DNA of 64,000 bases from Flavobacterium xanthum. GTDB taxonomy: Bacteria; Bacteroidota; Bacteroidia; Flavobacteriales; Flavobacteriaceae. Position numbers and translations under genes: made by a program. Shown piece by piece: positions 1-8,976 of the stretch. Location of the stretch: the NCBI RefSeq assembly GCF_900142695.1, contig NZ_FRBU01000001.1, positions 181,681-245,680 on the forward strand. Reading direction: 5' to 3'. Within the stretch, counting starts at the first letter, position 1. Every line of letters starts with the position of its first letter. The notes beneath the pieces are model-generated. The model was not told the origin of the DNA. It saw only the letters and a program-made list of their open reading frames with translations, and searched no databases.

Positions 1-183
<183 letters not shown>

Positions 184-234
184 TTTTAGCGCAACGAATA
201 CGATTCAATTGGCTTTGGCCAAAAAATTATAAAA

Positions 235-1020
235 ATGAAAAAAGAACTTCATATTTTTTTTACTGCTTTGATGTTTTACACTAGGATTCCCTGTTCTGCA
301 ACCATTGATCATAATCCGGATTATCTGAATAAAGCCTCTCGTTATTTCCCCTTAATCGGATGGATTGTAGGCGGAATTGCTTTTGTAGTTTTCTATCTTT
401 TTAATTTTCTAGTAGCCCCTGAGATTGCAATAATCCTTTCAATGATTGCTTCAGTTTTACTAACAGGTGCTTTTCACGAAGATGGTTTTGCGGATGTTTG
501 TGATGGTTTTGGTGGCGGTTGGACCAAAGAAAAAATCCTAATCATCATGAAAGATAGTGCTATCGGTGCGTATGGCGCAATTGGTTTAATATTGTTATTG
601 TTACTCAAATTTCAGGGGCTAACACAGCTAATTGACATAGCTACTAATTCCTATTTATTCCTTTTTTTGCTATTTGTTACTGGCCATTCCCTTAGTAGGT
701 TAGCTGCAATTTCGATAGTTTTCACGCATGAATATTCTCGGGAGGATGCTTCCAGTAAAAGCAAACCCATTGCGCAAAGTTACTCTTGGCGAGAAGTGGT
801 GGGCGCCTTCTTTTTTGGATTACTTCCGCTACTTGTTTTGTCTTGTTTTGAATGGCAATTGCTCTTAGTCATATTGCCAGTTTGTACAGCTCGATTTTTT
901 TTAGCACGCTACTTCCAGAAATGGATTGACGGCTATACCGGCGATTGTTTAGGTGCTACCCAACAAGTTTGTGAAGTCGTTTTTTATATCTCAAGTATTG
1001 CAATATGGAAGTTTATTTAG
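235..1020 (+). CDS. cobS: Adenosylcobinamide-GDP ribazoletransferase (cobalamin synthase)
   Basis: A 261-residue polytopic membrane protein of the usual CobS length. It joins adenosylcobinamide-GDP to alpha-ribazole in the inner membrane, the last step of cobalamin assembly. The sequence shows FYTRIP near residue 15, the polar motif FHEDGFADVCDGFGGG around residues 82-97 and a following KDSAIGAYG, all hallmark CobS motifs, with several hydrophobic stretches. It lies between cobT and a phosphatase-like gene and overlaps the latter by 16 bases, which implies translational coupling. The ATG start is preceded by an A-rich stretch as is usual in Flavobacteria, where Shine-Dalgarno sites are weak. 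Confidence 0.95.
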   Translation: MKKELHIFFTALMFYTRIPCSATIDHNPDYLNKASRYFPLIGWIVGGIAFVVFYLFNFLVAPEIAIILSMIASVLLTGAFHEDGFADVCDGFGGGWTKEKILIIMKDSAIGAYGAIGLILLLLLKFQGLTQLIDIATNSYLFLFLLFVTGHSLSRLAAISIVFTHEYSREDASSKSKPIAQSYSWREVVGAFFFGLLPLLVLSCFEWQLLLVILPVCTARFFLARYFQKWIDGYTGDCLGATQQVCEVVFYISSIAIWKFI

Positions 1021-1541
1021 TTCGTCACACAGAAACAGTTTGTGAAAAAGGAATTTGTTATGGGCAATCGGATGTGGAAATATTAGAGCCTTATGACACT
1101 GTTTTCCAGTCTGTTTTGAATCAATTGCCAAAAGATGCCAAGTTGTATTCGAGTCCTTTACGCCGTTGCGTTGCTTTGGCTAGGTATATCAAAGATAATT
1201 TAGAAATTGATACTATGCATCAAGATTCCCGTCTGCTGGAAATGAATTTTGGAGATTGGGAAATGAAAAATTGGGATGTAATTGAACCTGAGGACCTAAA
1301 TCCTTGGATGTCTGATTTTGTAAATGTTCGCGTTCCAAATGGCGAATCATTTACAGACTTACACTTGCGCGTAAGTGATTTTATGCAAAATGAACTTCAA
1401 ACCATTCACTCCAAACCGATAATCATTGTCGCACATGCTGGAGTAATTCGCAGCTTTTTATGTAAAATCTCGGATTTACCTTTAAAGGATGCTTTCCAGA
1501 ATAAAGTAGATTTTGGAGCTGTAATTAAAATTGAATTATAA
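1005..1541 (+). CDS. cobC: Alpha-ribazole phosphatase-like histidine phosphatase
   Basis: A 178-residue histidine phosphatase. The N-terminus carries VRHTET, the phospho-accepting RHG-type motif (His8), and the second catalytic histidine is in VAHAGVIRSF near residue 147; SSPLRRC supplies the second phosphate-binding arginine. In this operon the natural substrate is alpha-ribazole-5'-phosphate, dephosphorylated before or after CobS acts. Its start lies inside the end of cobS in another frame (16-base overlap). The family also includes broad phosphatases and phosphoglycerate mutases, so the CobC assignment depends on the neighbours rather than on a diagnostic residue. Confidence 0.85.
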   Translation: MEVYLVRHTETVCEKGICYGQSDVEILEPYDTVFQSVLNQLPKDAKLYSSPLRRCVALARYIKDNLEIDTMHQDSRLLEMNFGDWEMKNWDVIEPEDLNPWMSDFVNVRVPNGESFTDLHLRVSDFMQNELQTIHSKPIIIVAHAGVIRSFLCKISDLPLKDAFQNKVDFGAVIKIEL

Positions 1542-1579
1542 AATTCGCAATTGTTTAGTTTATTAACTTAATATAATTC

Positions 1580-1587
1580 TATCTTTG
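1580..1587 (+). promoter_or_regulatory. Bacteroidota -7 promoter box (TATCTTTG)
   Basis: TATCTTTG fits the TAnnTTTG -7 consensus of Bacteroidota sigma-A promoters and lies just before the B12 riboswitch, placing transcription start near 1593. A TTG at 1551-1553 could serve as -33 element although the 26-base gap is longer than usual. Confidence 0.5.
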
Positions 1588-1589
1588 CC

Positions 1590-1836
1590 GCCGTATTGAG
1601 GTTGTGGTTTAATTTTTTTTAAATCGCATTAAAAGGGAATCAGGTGATAGATTTCAAGTTTTAGCTTTCAGATTTCAGGGTTTAAATCCTAAATCAACAA
1701 TCCTAAATCTTAAATCAAAAATCCTGAGCTGTACCCGCAACTGTAAGCTATCAAGCTTGTTGTTATCTACAAAACCATTGTTCGTCGCGGCGAATGAGAA
1801 GGTAAACAACAAGACGCAAGCCAGGAGACCTGCCTT
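1590..1836 (+). promoter_or_regulatory. Cobalamin (B12) riboswitch with an expanded arm
   Basis: All landmark segments of the cobalamin riboswitch are present in order: AAAAGGGAATCAGGTG at 1631-1646, GAGCTGTACCCGCAACTGTA at 1725-1744 and the B12 box GCAAGCCAGGAGACCTGCC at 1816-1834, ending in a T tract 50 bases before the receptor start. Between the first two landmarks are about 80 bases rich in repeated AAATCCTAAATC-like words, longer than usual for this arm. A hairpin TTCGTCGCGGCGAA lies at 1780-1793. The element should lower expression of the downstream receptor and lipoprotein when B12 is plentiful. Confidence 0.93.
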
Positions 1837-1884
1837 TTTTTATTAACGAATATCGAACTTTCGGGAAAAAAGGTTCAGGACATT

Positions 1885-3741
1885 ATGACTTATTTTAAAC
1901 ATTTTTTTTGTTTTTGCCTATTCGCAAGCCAATTCCTGTTGGCTCAAAAAAAGGATACTATTACTCGTTTGAACGAAGTAATCGTACCTGATGCTAAGTT
2001 GCGCAAATTTTCCAGTTCACAAACAATTGATCTTTTGAGCGACTCTATTTTGTCAAAAAATAGTGCTTTGCTGACCAATGTTCTTAACTACAATACAGTT
2101 ATTTATTTCAAAGAATATGGAAGGGGAATGCTGTCTACGGTTGCTTTTCGGGGAACGACTGCGTCGCAAACAGCCGTGATTTGGAATGGCATTAACATTA
2201 ATTCTCAAATGAATGGAAGTACCGATTTTAATACGCTTTCTGGAATGGATTACAGCAATATTTCGGTAAAAGGCGGTGGTGGAAGTGTTATTTACGGTAG
2301 TGGCGCCATAGGAGGAACCGTGCACTTGAACAATGATTTGAAATTTGATACTTCTTTTTCAAATGAATTGCGACTGGATTATGGTAGTTTTAATACCCAG
2401 GGTATTAGTTATAAAAGTCATTTTTCTGATAAAAAATGGTCAGCTCAAATTGGCTTTTCACGAAACTATTCAGATAATGATTATGATTATCCGGGTGCTT
2501 TTGATTGGAAAGGCAAGCAACGGTTTAACGAAAATGGAGAATATCAAGTCGTAACACTTAATGCCAACGTGGGATTTAAAATCGATGACCGCCAATTATT
2601 GAAGTTGTACAGCCAATCATCTAACACCGATAGAAATATTTCTCTGCTCTCTCCATCAGAGTCCAGAACAAAGTACAAGAATGATTTTAGCCGTACCCTT
2701 TTAGAGTACAATAATGTACTTGGAGTGTGGGTAGCCAATTTTAAAACGGCATTTATTACTGAAAATTACCAATATTTCCCAGATAATGCAGTGAATCAAT
2801 TTAGTTACGGCGGCACAAAAATGCTGATGTCCAAAGCAGATGTGAGTTTTCAAGCCAACAAAGCTCTTTTGTTTAATACAATTTTGGAATATAACAAGAC
2901 AACGGGTGAAGGCAGTGGTTTTGGCTATCATGAGCGGGAAATTACTGGCTTAGCACTTTTAATTAAGCAAGAGGTATCGTCAAAATGGCAAAATGAATTA
3001 GGGATTCGCAAAGAGTTTACTACTAACTACAAATCGCCATTACTTTTTTCGTTAGGAAGTGCGCTACAACTTACAAAAGGATATGAATTGAAAATCAATG
3101 CCTCTCACAACTTTAGAATTCCCACCTACAATGATTTGTATTGGGAAGAAGGCGGAAATCCAGATTTAAAACCAGAAAGTTCTTATCAGGCAGAAATAGC
3201 TAATGTTTTCAAGTATAAAAATGTCACACTAACCCAAACTGCTTATTTCAACAAAATTAAAGATTTATTGCGTTGGGTGCCTGGAAATAGTGGTATTTGG
3301 TCTCCTCAAAATACGGATAGAGTAGCGGCGTACGGATCGGAAACCTTGCTTTCTTGGAAAAAGGAAATGGGAAAAAGTATTGTCGAAGTTAACGGTACGT
3401 ATGCGTACACGATTTCAAAAAACGAGGCAACCGGAAAGCAATTGTTTTTTGTGCCTTTACACAAAATAACCAGTGCCGTGGCTCTTTCCTATAAAAAATG
3501 GAGTGCTAATTACCAAATGCTTTTTAATGGTTTTGTCTACACGCAGTTAGATAATGATCCTACCGCTGTTGTTCCTTCTTACTTAGTTGGTCATTTAGGT
3601 ATTGATTATGATGTTCCCTTTTTTGCTCATTCTAAAATTGGCGTTCAAGTGCTTAATCTTTGGAATGAAAAATATGAAAGTCTGGAAAATAGAATTATGC
3701 CTGGACGAAATTACAACCTGTATCTAATTTTTAAATTTTAA
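1885..3741 (+). CDS. btuB: TonB-dependent cobalamin receptor, BtuB type
   Basis: A 618-residue outer-membrane receptor. Residues 1-20 form a signal peptide ending in LLAQ. A plug domain follows (AFRGTTASQTAVIWNG, then SVIYGSGAIGGTVHLNND around residue 140), then a 22-strand-like barrel ending in YNLYLIFKF with the expected terminal aromatic residue. The protein carries corrinoids across the outer membrane using TonB energy. The assignment to B12 rather than iron rests on the riboswitch directly upstream and the BtuG-like lipoprotein 4 bases downstream. There is no carboxypeptidase-like N-terminal extension, so it is of the shorter BtuB-like class. Confidence 0.88.
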   Translation: MTYFKHFFCFCLFASQFLLAQKKDTITRLNEVIVPDAKLRKFSSSQTIDLLSDSILSKNSALLTNVLNYNTVIYFKEYGRGMLSTVAFRGTTASQTAVIWNGININSQMNGSTDFNTLSGMDYSNISVKGGGGSVIYGSGAIGGTVHLNNDLKFDTSFSNELRLDYGSFNTQGISYKSHFSDKKWSAQIGFSRNYSDNDYDYPGAFDWKGKQRFNENGEYQVVTLNANVGFKIDDRQLLKLYSQSSNTDRNISLLSPSESRTKYKNDFSRTLLEYNNVLGVWVANFKTAFITENYQYFPDNAVNQFSYGGTKMLMSKADVSFQANKALLFNTILEYNKTTGEGSGFGYHEREITGLALLIKQEVSSKWQNELGIRKEFTTNYKSPLLFSLGSALQLTKGYELKINASHNFRIPTYNDLYWEEGGNPDLKPESSYQAEIANVFKYKNVTLTQTAYFNKIKDLLRWVPGNSGIWSPQNTDRVAAYGSETLLSWKKEMGKSIVEVNGTYAYTISKNEATGKQLFFVPLHKITSAVALSYKKWSANYQMLFNGFVYTQLDNDPTAVVPSYLVGHLGIDYDVPFFAHSKIGVQVLNLWNEKYESLENRIMPGRNYNLYLIFKF

Positions 3742-3745
3742 TATA

Positions 3746-4801
3746 ATGAAGTTAACTAGAGTTTTATTTGTAGCGTTATCAATTGCTTTTTTGTCGTCAT
3801 GTACTAATGATGACAACGAAAATGCTTCCAAGGGGAGTTATGATAATGGAGTGTTTGTTTTGAATGAAGGAAATTCTTCAGGAGGATCTGTTTCTTTTTT
3901 AGGTGATGATATGGTTACCTTCAAACAGGATGTATATGGAGCAGAAAATCCAGGCGATGTTTTTGGAAAATACATGCAAAACATCTTTTTTGACGGAGAT
4001 AAAGCGTATATTATTGCGGGGGGATCTAACGTAATTAATGTCGTGAATCGGTATACATTCAAGTTGATTGCCAAAATTGAAACCGGTTTAATCACCCCAA
4101 GATACGGAGTGGCAAGAAATGGTAAAGCTTATGTGACTAATGCAAATACGTATTCTTATGCTAATCCTGCAACAGGAAATACGGATGATTTTGTAGCAGT
4201 TATTGATTTAGCAACCAATAAAGTGGAGTCAAAAATAAATTTGAATGCTACAGCAAATCGTATTGTTATGGATGGAGATAAATTGTATATTTCTGAGCCT
4301 TACGATAGCGAAAAAGTTTTAGTTGTAAATACGATTACAAAAACGTTAGAAACACCTATTAATGTAGGTTCAAGTGCCAATACTATGGAAGTGAAAAATG
4401 GTGTTTTATATGTTTTAGCTTCACCTTATGGGGGCGCAAGTAAAATTATAAAAGTAAAATTATCTGATAAATCCGTAACTGAAGTTTTATTCCCAGTTGC
4501 CCTGAAAGGTGCAGGAAATTTAGATATTTATGGCTCTAAAATTTACTTTACGAAAGGTACAGGAGTATATAATATGGATGTAACGGCTACTCAACCTTCA
4601 GAAACTCCTATTTTTAAATACACTTCAACTTCTCAATATGGAGTTATGTATGGTTTTGCCGTGGAGAATGATAAAATTTATATTGCTGATGGTGGTGATT
4701 TTGCATCAAATGGCAAAGCGTATGTTTATTCATTGACAGGAACACTTCAAAAAGAATTAGCTGTTGGAGTTGGACCAAACGGTTTTTATTTCAATGACTA
4801 A
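3746..4801 (+). CDS. Surface beta-propeller lipoprotein, probable BtuG-like B12-binding protein
   Basis: A 351-residue lipoprotein: signal peptide with lipobox LSSC followed by TNDDNEN, an acidic stretch typical of surface export of Bacteroidota lipoproteins. The rest is built of repeated blades (for example AYIIAGGSNVINVVNRYT, KLYISEPYDSEKVLVVNT, KIYIADGGDF), as in DUF5074/YncE-type seven-bladed propellers. It follows the BtuB-type receptor by 4 bases and shares its riboswitch. In Bacteroides, BtuG is a propeller lipoprotein that caps BtuB and binds B12 very tightly; the architecture and gene order here fit the same role. That role is an inference from context, not shown by a diagnostic motif. 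Confidence 0.78.
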   Translation: MKLTRVLFVALSIAFLSSCTNDDNENASKGSYDNGVFVLNEGNSSGGSVSFLGDDMVTFKQDVYGAENPGDVFGKYMQNIFFDGDKAYIIAGGSNVINVVNRYTFKLIAKIETGLITPRYGVARNGKAYVTNANTYSYANPATGNTDDFVAVIDLATNKVESKINLNATANRIVMDGDKLYISEPYDSEKVLVVNTITKTLETPINVGSSANTMEVKNGVLYVLASPYGGASKIIKVKLSDKSVTEVLFPVALKGAGNLDIYGSKIYFTKGTGVYNMDVTATQPSETPIFKYTSTSQYGVMYGFAVENDKIYIADGGDFASNGKAYVYSLTGTLQKELAVGVGPNGFYFND

Positions 4802-4822
4802 GAATTAGTAGTTATTAAATAC

Positions 4823-4857
4823 TAAAGGCGTTTTCTAACATTGAAAACGCCTTTTTT
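4823..4857 (+). terminator. Intrinsic terminator after the B12 uptake operon
   Basis: AAAGGCGTTTTC and GAAAACGCCTTTTTT form an 11-12 bp stem with a short loop and a T tract. It lies between two convergent genes and probably serves both directions. Confidence 0.85.
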
Positions 4858-4873
4858 AATATACTATTGAAAA

Positions 4874-5494
4874 TTATTTTAATTCTGAAATAAACGAGAT
4901 AATCGTAGCTGCAATTTTATCTTGTTCTTTGCCATCAATTAAATAGGCTCTATCAGATAAATTAGAAAGATAGCCCAGTTCAATCACAATAGCAGGTGCA
5001 ACAGATTTTTTTAAAATAAAAAAGGGAGCTTTTTTCACCTCAGATGATTTGATCGTATTGTTTTGAGTGAATTTAGTACGAAGGGCATTTGCAATCAAAA
5101 TGGATTTTTCGCTAGCCGCAGATTCATTGGCGACATAAAACTCCATTCCTGATTGAGCTACGTTAGCACTTTGGTTCACATGCAAGGACAAAACTAAGTC
5201 TGGTTTGATGTTGTTAATAATCGCCGTTCTATCAGATAGAGAAATATATTTATCTTCATTTCTCGTAAGATGAATTACTACATTTTCATTTTTATTCAAG
5301 AATTTTATTTTAGTAGTGATTTGTTCTACAATCAGTTTTTCAGTACCAGAACTGGAAGTGGCCCCAAAGTCAGTTCCACCATGTCCAGCATCAATAACTA
5401 CATTGATTTGCTTGGTTGTTTTTGTGTCAGGTTTTACAAATGCGAAAGAAACTAGAGCTGCACAGGCTAAAAATAACGGAATTGATTTTTTCAT
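4874..5494 (-). CDS. N-acetylmuramoyl-L-alanine amidase (Amidase_3), exported
   Basis: A 206-residue zinc amidase that cuts the bond between muramic acid and the stem peptide of peptidoglycan. The chosen start gives a clear signal peptide (MKKSIPLFLACAALVSFAFV); an upstream in-frame start would add 54 unlikely residues. Zinc and catalytic positions are visible: His in VVIDAGHGGTDFGA, Glu in the segment after GTEKLIV, His in LSLHVNQSA and the catalytic Glu in IVIELGYLSN. The protein is only the catalytic domain with no SPOR, LysM or AMIN domain, so how it is targeted is not evident. It is a single gene facing the B12 operon. Confidence 0.9.
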   Translation of the reverse strand: MKKSIPLFLACAALVSFAFVKPDTKTTKQINVVIDAGHGGTDFGATSSSGTEKLIVEQITTKIKFLNKNENVVIHLTRNEDKYISLSDRTAIINNIKPDLVLSLHVNQSANVAQSGMEFYVANESAASEKSILIANALRTKFTQNNTIKSSEVKKAPFFILKKSVAPAIVIELGYLSNLSDRAYLIDGKEQDKIAATIISFISELK

Positions 5495-5611
5495 AGGGTT
5501 TTCAGTTTGGGAAGTTATTCCATATAAACTTACAAAAAAGATATTTATTGTCTCAATTTTTTTATTTTTTAACGTGTAATAGTAAAAATTTAGGTTCAAA
5601 AAAGGGCCATC

Positions 5612-5632
5612 ATTAAAAAAGATTGCCACAGA
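5612..5632. repeat. Single copy of the CCACAGATTCA-type dispersed word
   Basis: TTGCCACAGATTCAAAGAT lies upstream of the amidase start. The same word occurs as a full inverted pair at 39886-39941, suggesting a dispersed repeat family of which this is a half copy. Confidence 0.4.
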
Positions 5633-5732
5633 TTCAAAGATGGTACTCTTCAACAATGTGGCAAACTGGTACTGTATTCCAATAATTAATCTTGCAGTTC
5701 TATGTTCTGTAATATGGAAAATAGTTATTCTA

Positions 5733-7184
5733 TTATTCCAGAGCTCTCAAAAGTCCTTCTGGGGCTTTCTCAAGATACATTTGGTTTTGTATTCCTAATA
5801 TGGATTTTGAATCGGTTAAAAAGTCAAATTCTTTACCCGGACTTTGTCTCATCATTCGGGATGCTCCTGTGATTTTTGCAATCGCGGTACTTAATAATGG
5901 TTCTGAAGGATCTCCAAGAACGCCTAAAGTACTCAATGTTTCTTTTACTAAAAAATCAGGTTGCAATCCATTGAAATAATCGCCAAAACCAACAGAATTC
6001 ACAATTTTTAACACAATAGGTTGCATGGCATATCGGTGTTTTGGATTTCTATTTTCGGATCCAAATGTTGGGGAATCATATAACGTAACAGATCCAACAT
6101 TTTTTCCAACAGTAACATCCCCAATTTGGATTACATTGATGTGTGGTTCAAGCCCGTTGATTACAAGTTCGCTGGCTGATGCGGAACTAGCACTGGTAAG
6201 AATGTAAACTTTGGTTAAGTTTAAACTATTAATTGCTGTAGCTCCTATTTTATCTGTAAAGTAATTGTACAAAGCTTCTGGGCTTTCGGCTTCGAAGTAA
6301 TCATTGATTTTCTTATTCCATTGTTGCTTAGCAAATACTTTTCCGGTAAACTGTCCAGTAATCATACTGGCCAATCGAGTGGCAGTTTGAACAGAACCTC
6401 CTCCATTATACCGTAAGTCTAAAACTAGTTCGGTAGCTCCCTGAGATTTTAGAGATGCAAAGGCCTCGTTTAATTGTGTATCAAAATTGGCATAAAAACC
6501 ATTGTACATTAAATAACCAATTTTATGAGAACCTGAGGTAATTACTTTATTAATTAAAATTGGATTTTCAGTTAAAACTGTTTTTGCTAAGTCCACTGAT
6601 TTACCATTTCCAACAATAGTAGTTCCGTTATAATCAGCAAGATTTAGTATGTAATTTTCGTTGGAACCAAACAACAGCGATTGGTAATTGCTTAGGGTAA
6701 GTGGTGTTCCATTTACGGCTGTAAAGAAATCCCCACGTTTTATGTTTTTAGTCGATGCATCAGAATTGGCAATAATATAACGTACAAAACCATAGATCTC
6801 AGTTGAACTTCCAGGTTTGTAACTTAATCCAAAATCGACACCGTTGTTTTTAGTAGTGCCTTGAAGCGATCCTTCTAGTTCTAAATAATCATCTACGATC
6901 CAACTGAATTTATCTATTGACGAACTCACCTTTAATGCTCCAAATAAATCTTCTGGAACCGGGTAGCCACTTAAGAAAGTATTTAATGCGGTTTGGTCAG
7001 CAAAACGATCATCTGCTAAATTAGGCACGTCGGCTTGCCATAAATAATATTGATTCATTCCTTTCCATATAAAATCTTGGATTTCTAAACTAGGGGGAGG
7101 CGGAATGTCATCGTTGTCTTGGCAACTTTGAAAAGTAAAAGCCGTAATGAACAATAAAAGCGTAAGTTTGAAGTAGGTTCTCAT
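5733..7184 (-). CDS. S41-family C-terminal processing peptidase, lipoprotein
   Basis: A 483-residue lipoprotein with signal peptide and lipobox FQSC followed by QDNDD. After an N-terminal helical region (about 30-110) comes a PDZ-like segment (KRGDFFTAVNGTPLT, about residues 145-160) and an S41 core: LVLDLRYNGGGSVQTATRL, then TSASSASASELVING containing the nucleophilic serine, then GDVTVGKNVGSV with the candidate catalytic lysine. Such proteins cut periplasmic or surface proteins near their C-termini. It is transcribed alone, divergently from the sigma factor gene at 7306. The substrate is unknown. Confidence 0.88.
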   Translation of the reverse strand: MRTYFKLTLLLFITAFTFQSCQDNDDIPPPPSLEIQDFIWKGMNQYYLWQADVPNLADDRFADQTALNTFLSGYPVPEDLFGALKVSSSIDKFSWIVDDYLELEGSLQGTTKNNGVDFGLSYKPGSSTEIYGFVRYIIANSDASTKNIKRGDFFTAVNGTPLTLSNYQSLLFGSNENYILNLADYNGTTIVGNGKSVDLAKTVLTENPILINKVITSGSHKIGYLMYNGFYANFDTQLNEAFASLKSQGATELVLDLRYNGGGSVQTATRLASMITGQFTGKVFAKQQWNKKINDYFEAESPEALYNYFTDKIGATAINSLNLTKVYILTSASSASASELVINGLEPHINVIQIGDVTVGKNVGSVTLYDSPTFGSENRNPKHRYAMQPIVLKIVNSVGFGDYFNGLQPDFLVKETLSTLGVLGDPSEPLLSTAIAKITGASRMMRQSPGKEFDFLTDSKSILGIQNQMYLEKAPEGLLRALE

Positions 7185-7305
7185 AAATTTGGTTTAATAC
7201 TATAGTAACGTAAAAATACTAACTTTAGTTTTATTTTAAGTTTAATGTAGCAAAAATAATTTTGAATCGTCTTAATTGTATAACCCGTTTAATATCGAAG
7301 TTGTT

Positions 7306-7815
7306 ATGAACCAAAATGAGTTTGTGTTAATGGTGGCTCCATTCAAAGACAAAGTCTTTAGATTAGCAAAGCGCCTGCTAGTCAGTACAGAGGAAGCCGA
7401 AGACGCCACGCAGGAAGTTTTGGTGAAATTATGGAGCAAAAATACAGCATTGGCGGGCTATAGCAGCATTGAAGCTTTTGCGATGACGATGACAAAAAAT
7501 TATTGTTTAGACCAGTTAAAGTCCAAAAGATCAGGAAATCTCAAAATTGTTCATTCCAATTATACAGATTCAGCACCCACATTAGATAAAAAACTCGAAG
7601 ATTGCGATAGTTTGAATTGGGTTGAAAGAAGTATCAGTCTATTGCCAGAACAACAGCGAATCATCATTCAGCTCCGTGATATAGAACAATATGAGTTTGA
7701 AGAAATAGCCAAAATGCTTGATATGACCGAGAGTGCAATTAGAGTAGCCCTTTCCAGAGCACGAAAAACGATACGAGAATACATGACAAAAACACATAAT
7801 TATGGAATTATATAA
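7306..7815 (+). CDS. ECF-type RNA polymerase sigma factor
   Basis: A 169-residue sigma-70 family protein with region 2 (VFRLAKRLLVSTEEAEDATQEVLVKLW) and region 4 (LPEQQRIIIQLRDIEQYEFEEIAKML, then TESAIRVALSRARKTIRE), and no region 1 or 3, the ECF plan. I chose the ATG giving MNQNEFV rather than a TTG 30 bases upstream. The next gene overlaps it by 14 bases and encodes a small single-pass membrane protein in the position of an anti-sigma factor; two DUF4252 genes follow. This sigma/DUF4252 arrangement recurs in Flavobacteria, but its signal is not known to me. Confidence 0.93.
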   Translation: MNQNEFVLMVAPFKDKVFRLAKRLLVSTEEAEDATQEVLVKLWSKNTALAGYSSIEAFAMTMTKNYCLDQLKSKRSGNLKIVHSNYTDSAPTLDKKLEDCDSLNWVERSISLLPEQQRIIIQLRDIEQYEFEEIAKMLDMTESAIRVALSRARKTIREYMTKTHNYGII

Positions 7816-8299
7816 AGTAGAAAGGGTACTTGAAAAATACTTTGAAGGTGAAACTTCTATTGCGGAAGAGAAAGAATTACAGGATTATTTTGCGACTCAA
7901 CAGGTTGCGCCACATTTAGAAAAGTATGCCGCATTATTTAATCATTTTGCTGTGGCAAAAGAACAACAGTTTGAACAAGAAATGCCGTTGTTTGAAATTC
8001 AAAAGGAAGAAAATAGGAATAAAAAACGGAATTTAGGATGGATGTCCATCGCAGCTTCGGTTGTTGTTTTGATGGGAATTGGTACGTATGTTTTCTATCA
8101 TTCGGAACCGGTAAATAACAGCAAAGATTTAGGAACGTATGATGATCCCGAAGTAGCTTTTAAAGAAACTCAAAAAGCGCTTTCACTATTGTCAAAAAAT
8201 GTAAATGTTGGCATAGAAAGTGTAAAGTATGTTGAAGAATATCAAATAGCAAAAAATAAAGTATTCCGCAAAACTAAAAATAAATCTAGAGGTATTTAA
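7802..8299 (+). CDS. Single-pass membrane protein, probable anti-sigma-like partner
   Basis: A 165-residue protein with a cytoplasmic N-terminal part (about 1-78), one transmembrane helix (SIAASVVVLMGIGTYVFY, about 80-100) and a basic C-terminal tail. It overlaps the ECF sigma gene by 14 bases and so is translationally coupled to it, which is the usual place of a membrane anti-sigma factor. There is no zinc HxxxCxxC motif, so it is not a ZAS-type anti-sigma. The N-terminal KVERVLEKYFEGETSIAEEKEL resembles the start of FecR-type or related regulators in Bacteroidota, but no FecR domain is evident. The role is inferred from position. Confidence 0.72.
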   Translation: MELYKVERVLEKYFEGETSIAEEKELQDYFATQQVAPHLEKYAALFNHFAVAKEQQFEQEMPLFEIQKEENRNKKRNLGWMSIAASVVVLMGIGTYVFYHSEPVNNSKDLGTYDDPEVAFKETQKALSLLSKNVNVGIESVKYVEEYQIAKNKVFRKTKNKSRGI

Positions 8300-8372
8300 T
8301 TGCTTTTAGAAAACAATAATCACGGCGTAAACGCTACAATCAATTAAAATAATGCTAAATAAATTTAAAAAA

Positions 8373-8975
8373 ATGAAATCAATCAATCCCAATCCAAGTT
8401 TTTGCACACCAGCAAATAAGATGCTAAAGAACAGCCGTTTAAGTACTGCTAAAAAGTTTTTAATCACCGTAATGTTAGTTTTTATTGCGAGTCCAATTTT
8501 TGCGCAAGCGGCTTTTGATAAATTTGACGGACAAGATGACGTAACTTCTATTATTGTCAACAAAAAAATGTTTGACTTAATGAGTAAAGTAAAAGTTGAC
8601 GCTTCAGATAAAGAAACCCAACAATATTTAGCGTTGATCAAAAAGCTGGATAATTTAAAAGTATTCACCACAAAAAGTACTCGTGTAGAAGGTGAAATGA
8701 AAGTAGTGGCTGAAAAGTATATCAAATCAGCCGGATTAGAAGAGTTAATGCGCGTCAATGAAAATGGCAGAAACATCAAAATATTGGTAAAATCAGGGTC
8801 AACAGATTCTCAAATCAGAGAGTTGTTGATGTTTATTGAAGGCGCTAAAAATGAGGATACCGTTTTAATGTCTTTGACTGGTAACTTTGATTTAAATGAA
8901 ATTTCGATTCTTACTGATAAGATGAGAATTCCTGGAGGTGATGATTTGAAAAAAGCAACTAAAGGTAAAAGATAA
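8373..8975 (+). CDS. DUF4252 domain-containing exported protein
   Basis: About 200 residues. A hydrophobic export signal (FLITVMLVFIASPIFAQ) is preceded by an unusually long N-terminal extension, so the true start could be 8352, 8373 or 8421; I take 8373 because of its AT-rich leader. The mature part begins AFDKFDGQDDVTSIIVNKKMF and has the alternating charged helix pattern of DUF4252, a family confined mostly to Bacteroidota. A second, shorter DUF4252 gene follows after 1 base. Both sit in the ECF sigma operon, so they are likely targets or sensors of that system. No biochemical function is established. Confidence 0.8.
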   Translation: MKSINPNPSFCTPANKMLKNSRLSTAKKFLITVMLVFIASPIFAQAAFDKFDGQDDVTSIIVNKKMFDLMSKVKVDASDKETQQYLALIKKLDNLKVFTTKSTRVEGEMKVVAEKYIKSAGLEELMRVNENGRNIKILVKSGSTDSQIRELLMFIEGAKNEDTVLMSLTGNFDLNEISILTDKMRIPGGDDLKKATKGKR

Positions 8976-8976
8976 G

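Noticed and set aside
5495..5656. N-terminal extension of the amidase
   Set aside because: It lacks a plausible signal peptide and the internal start gives a clean one.
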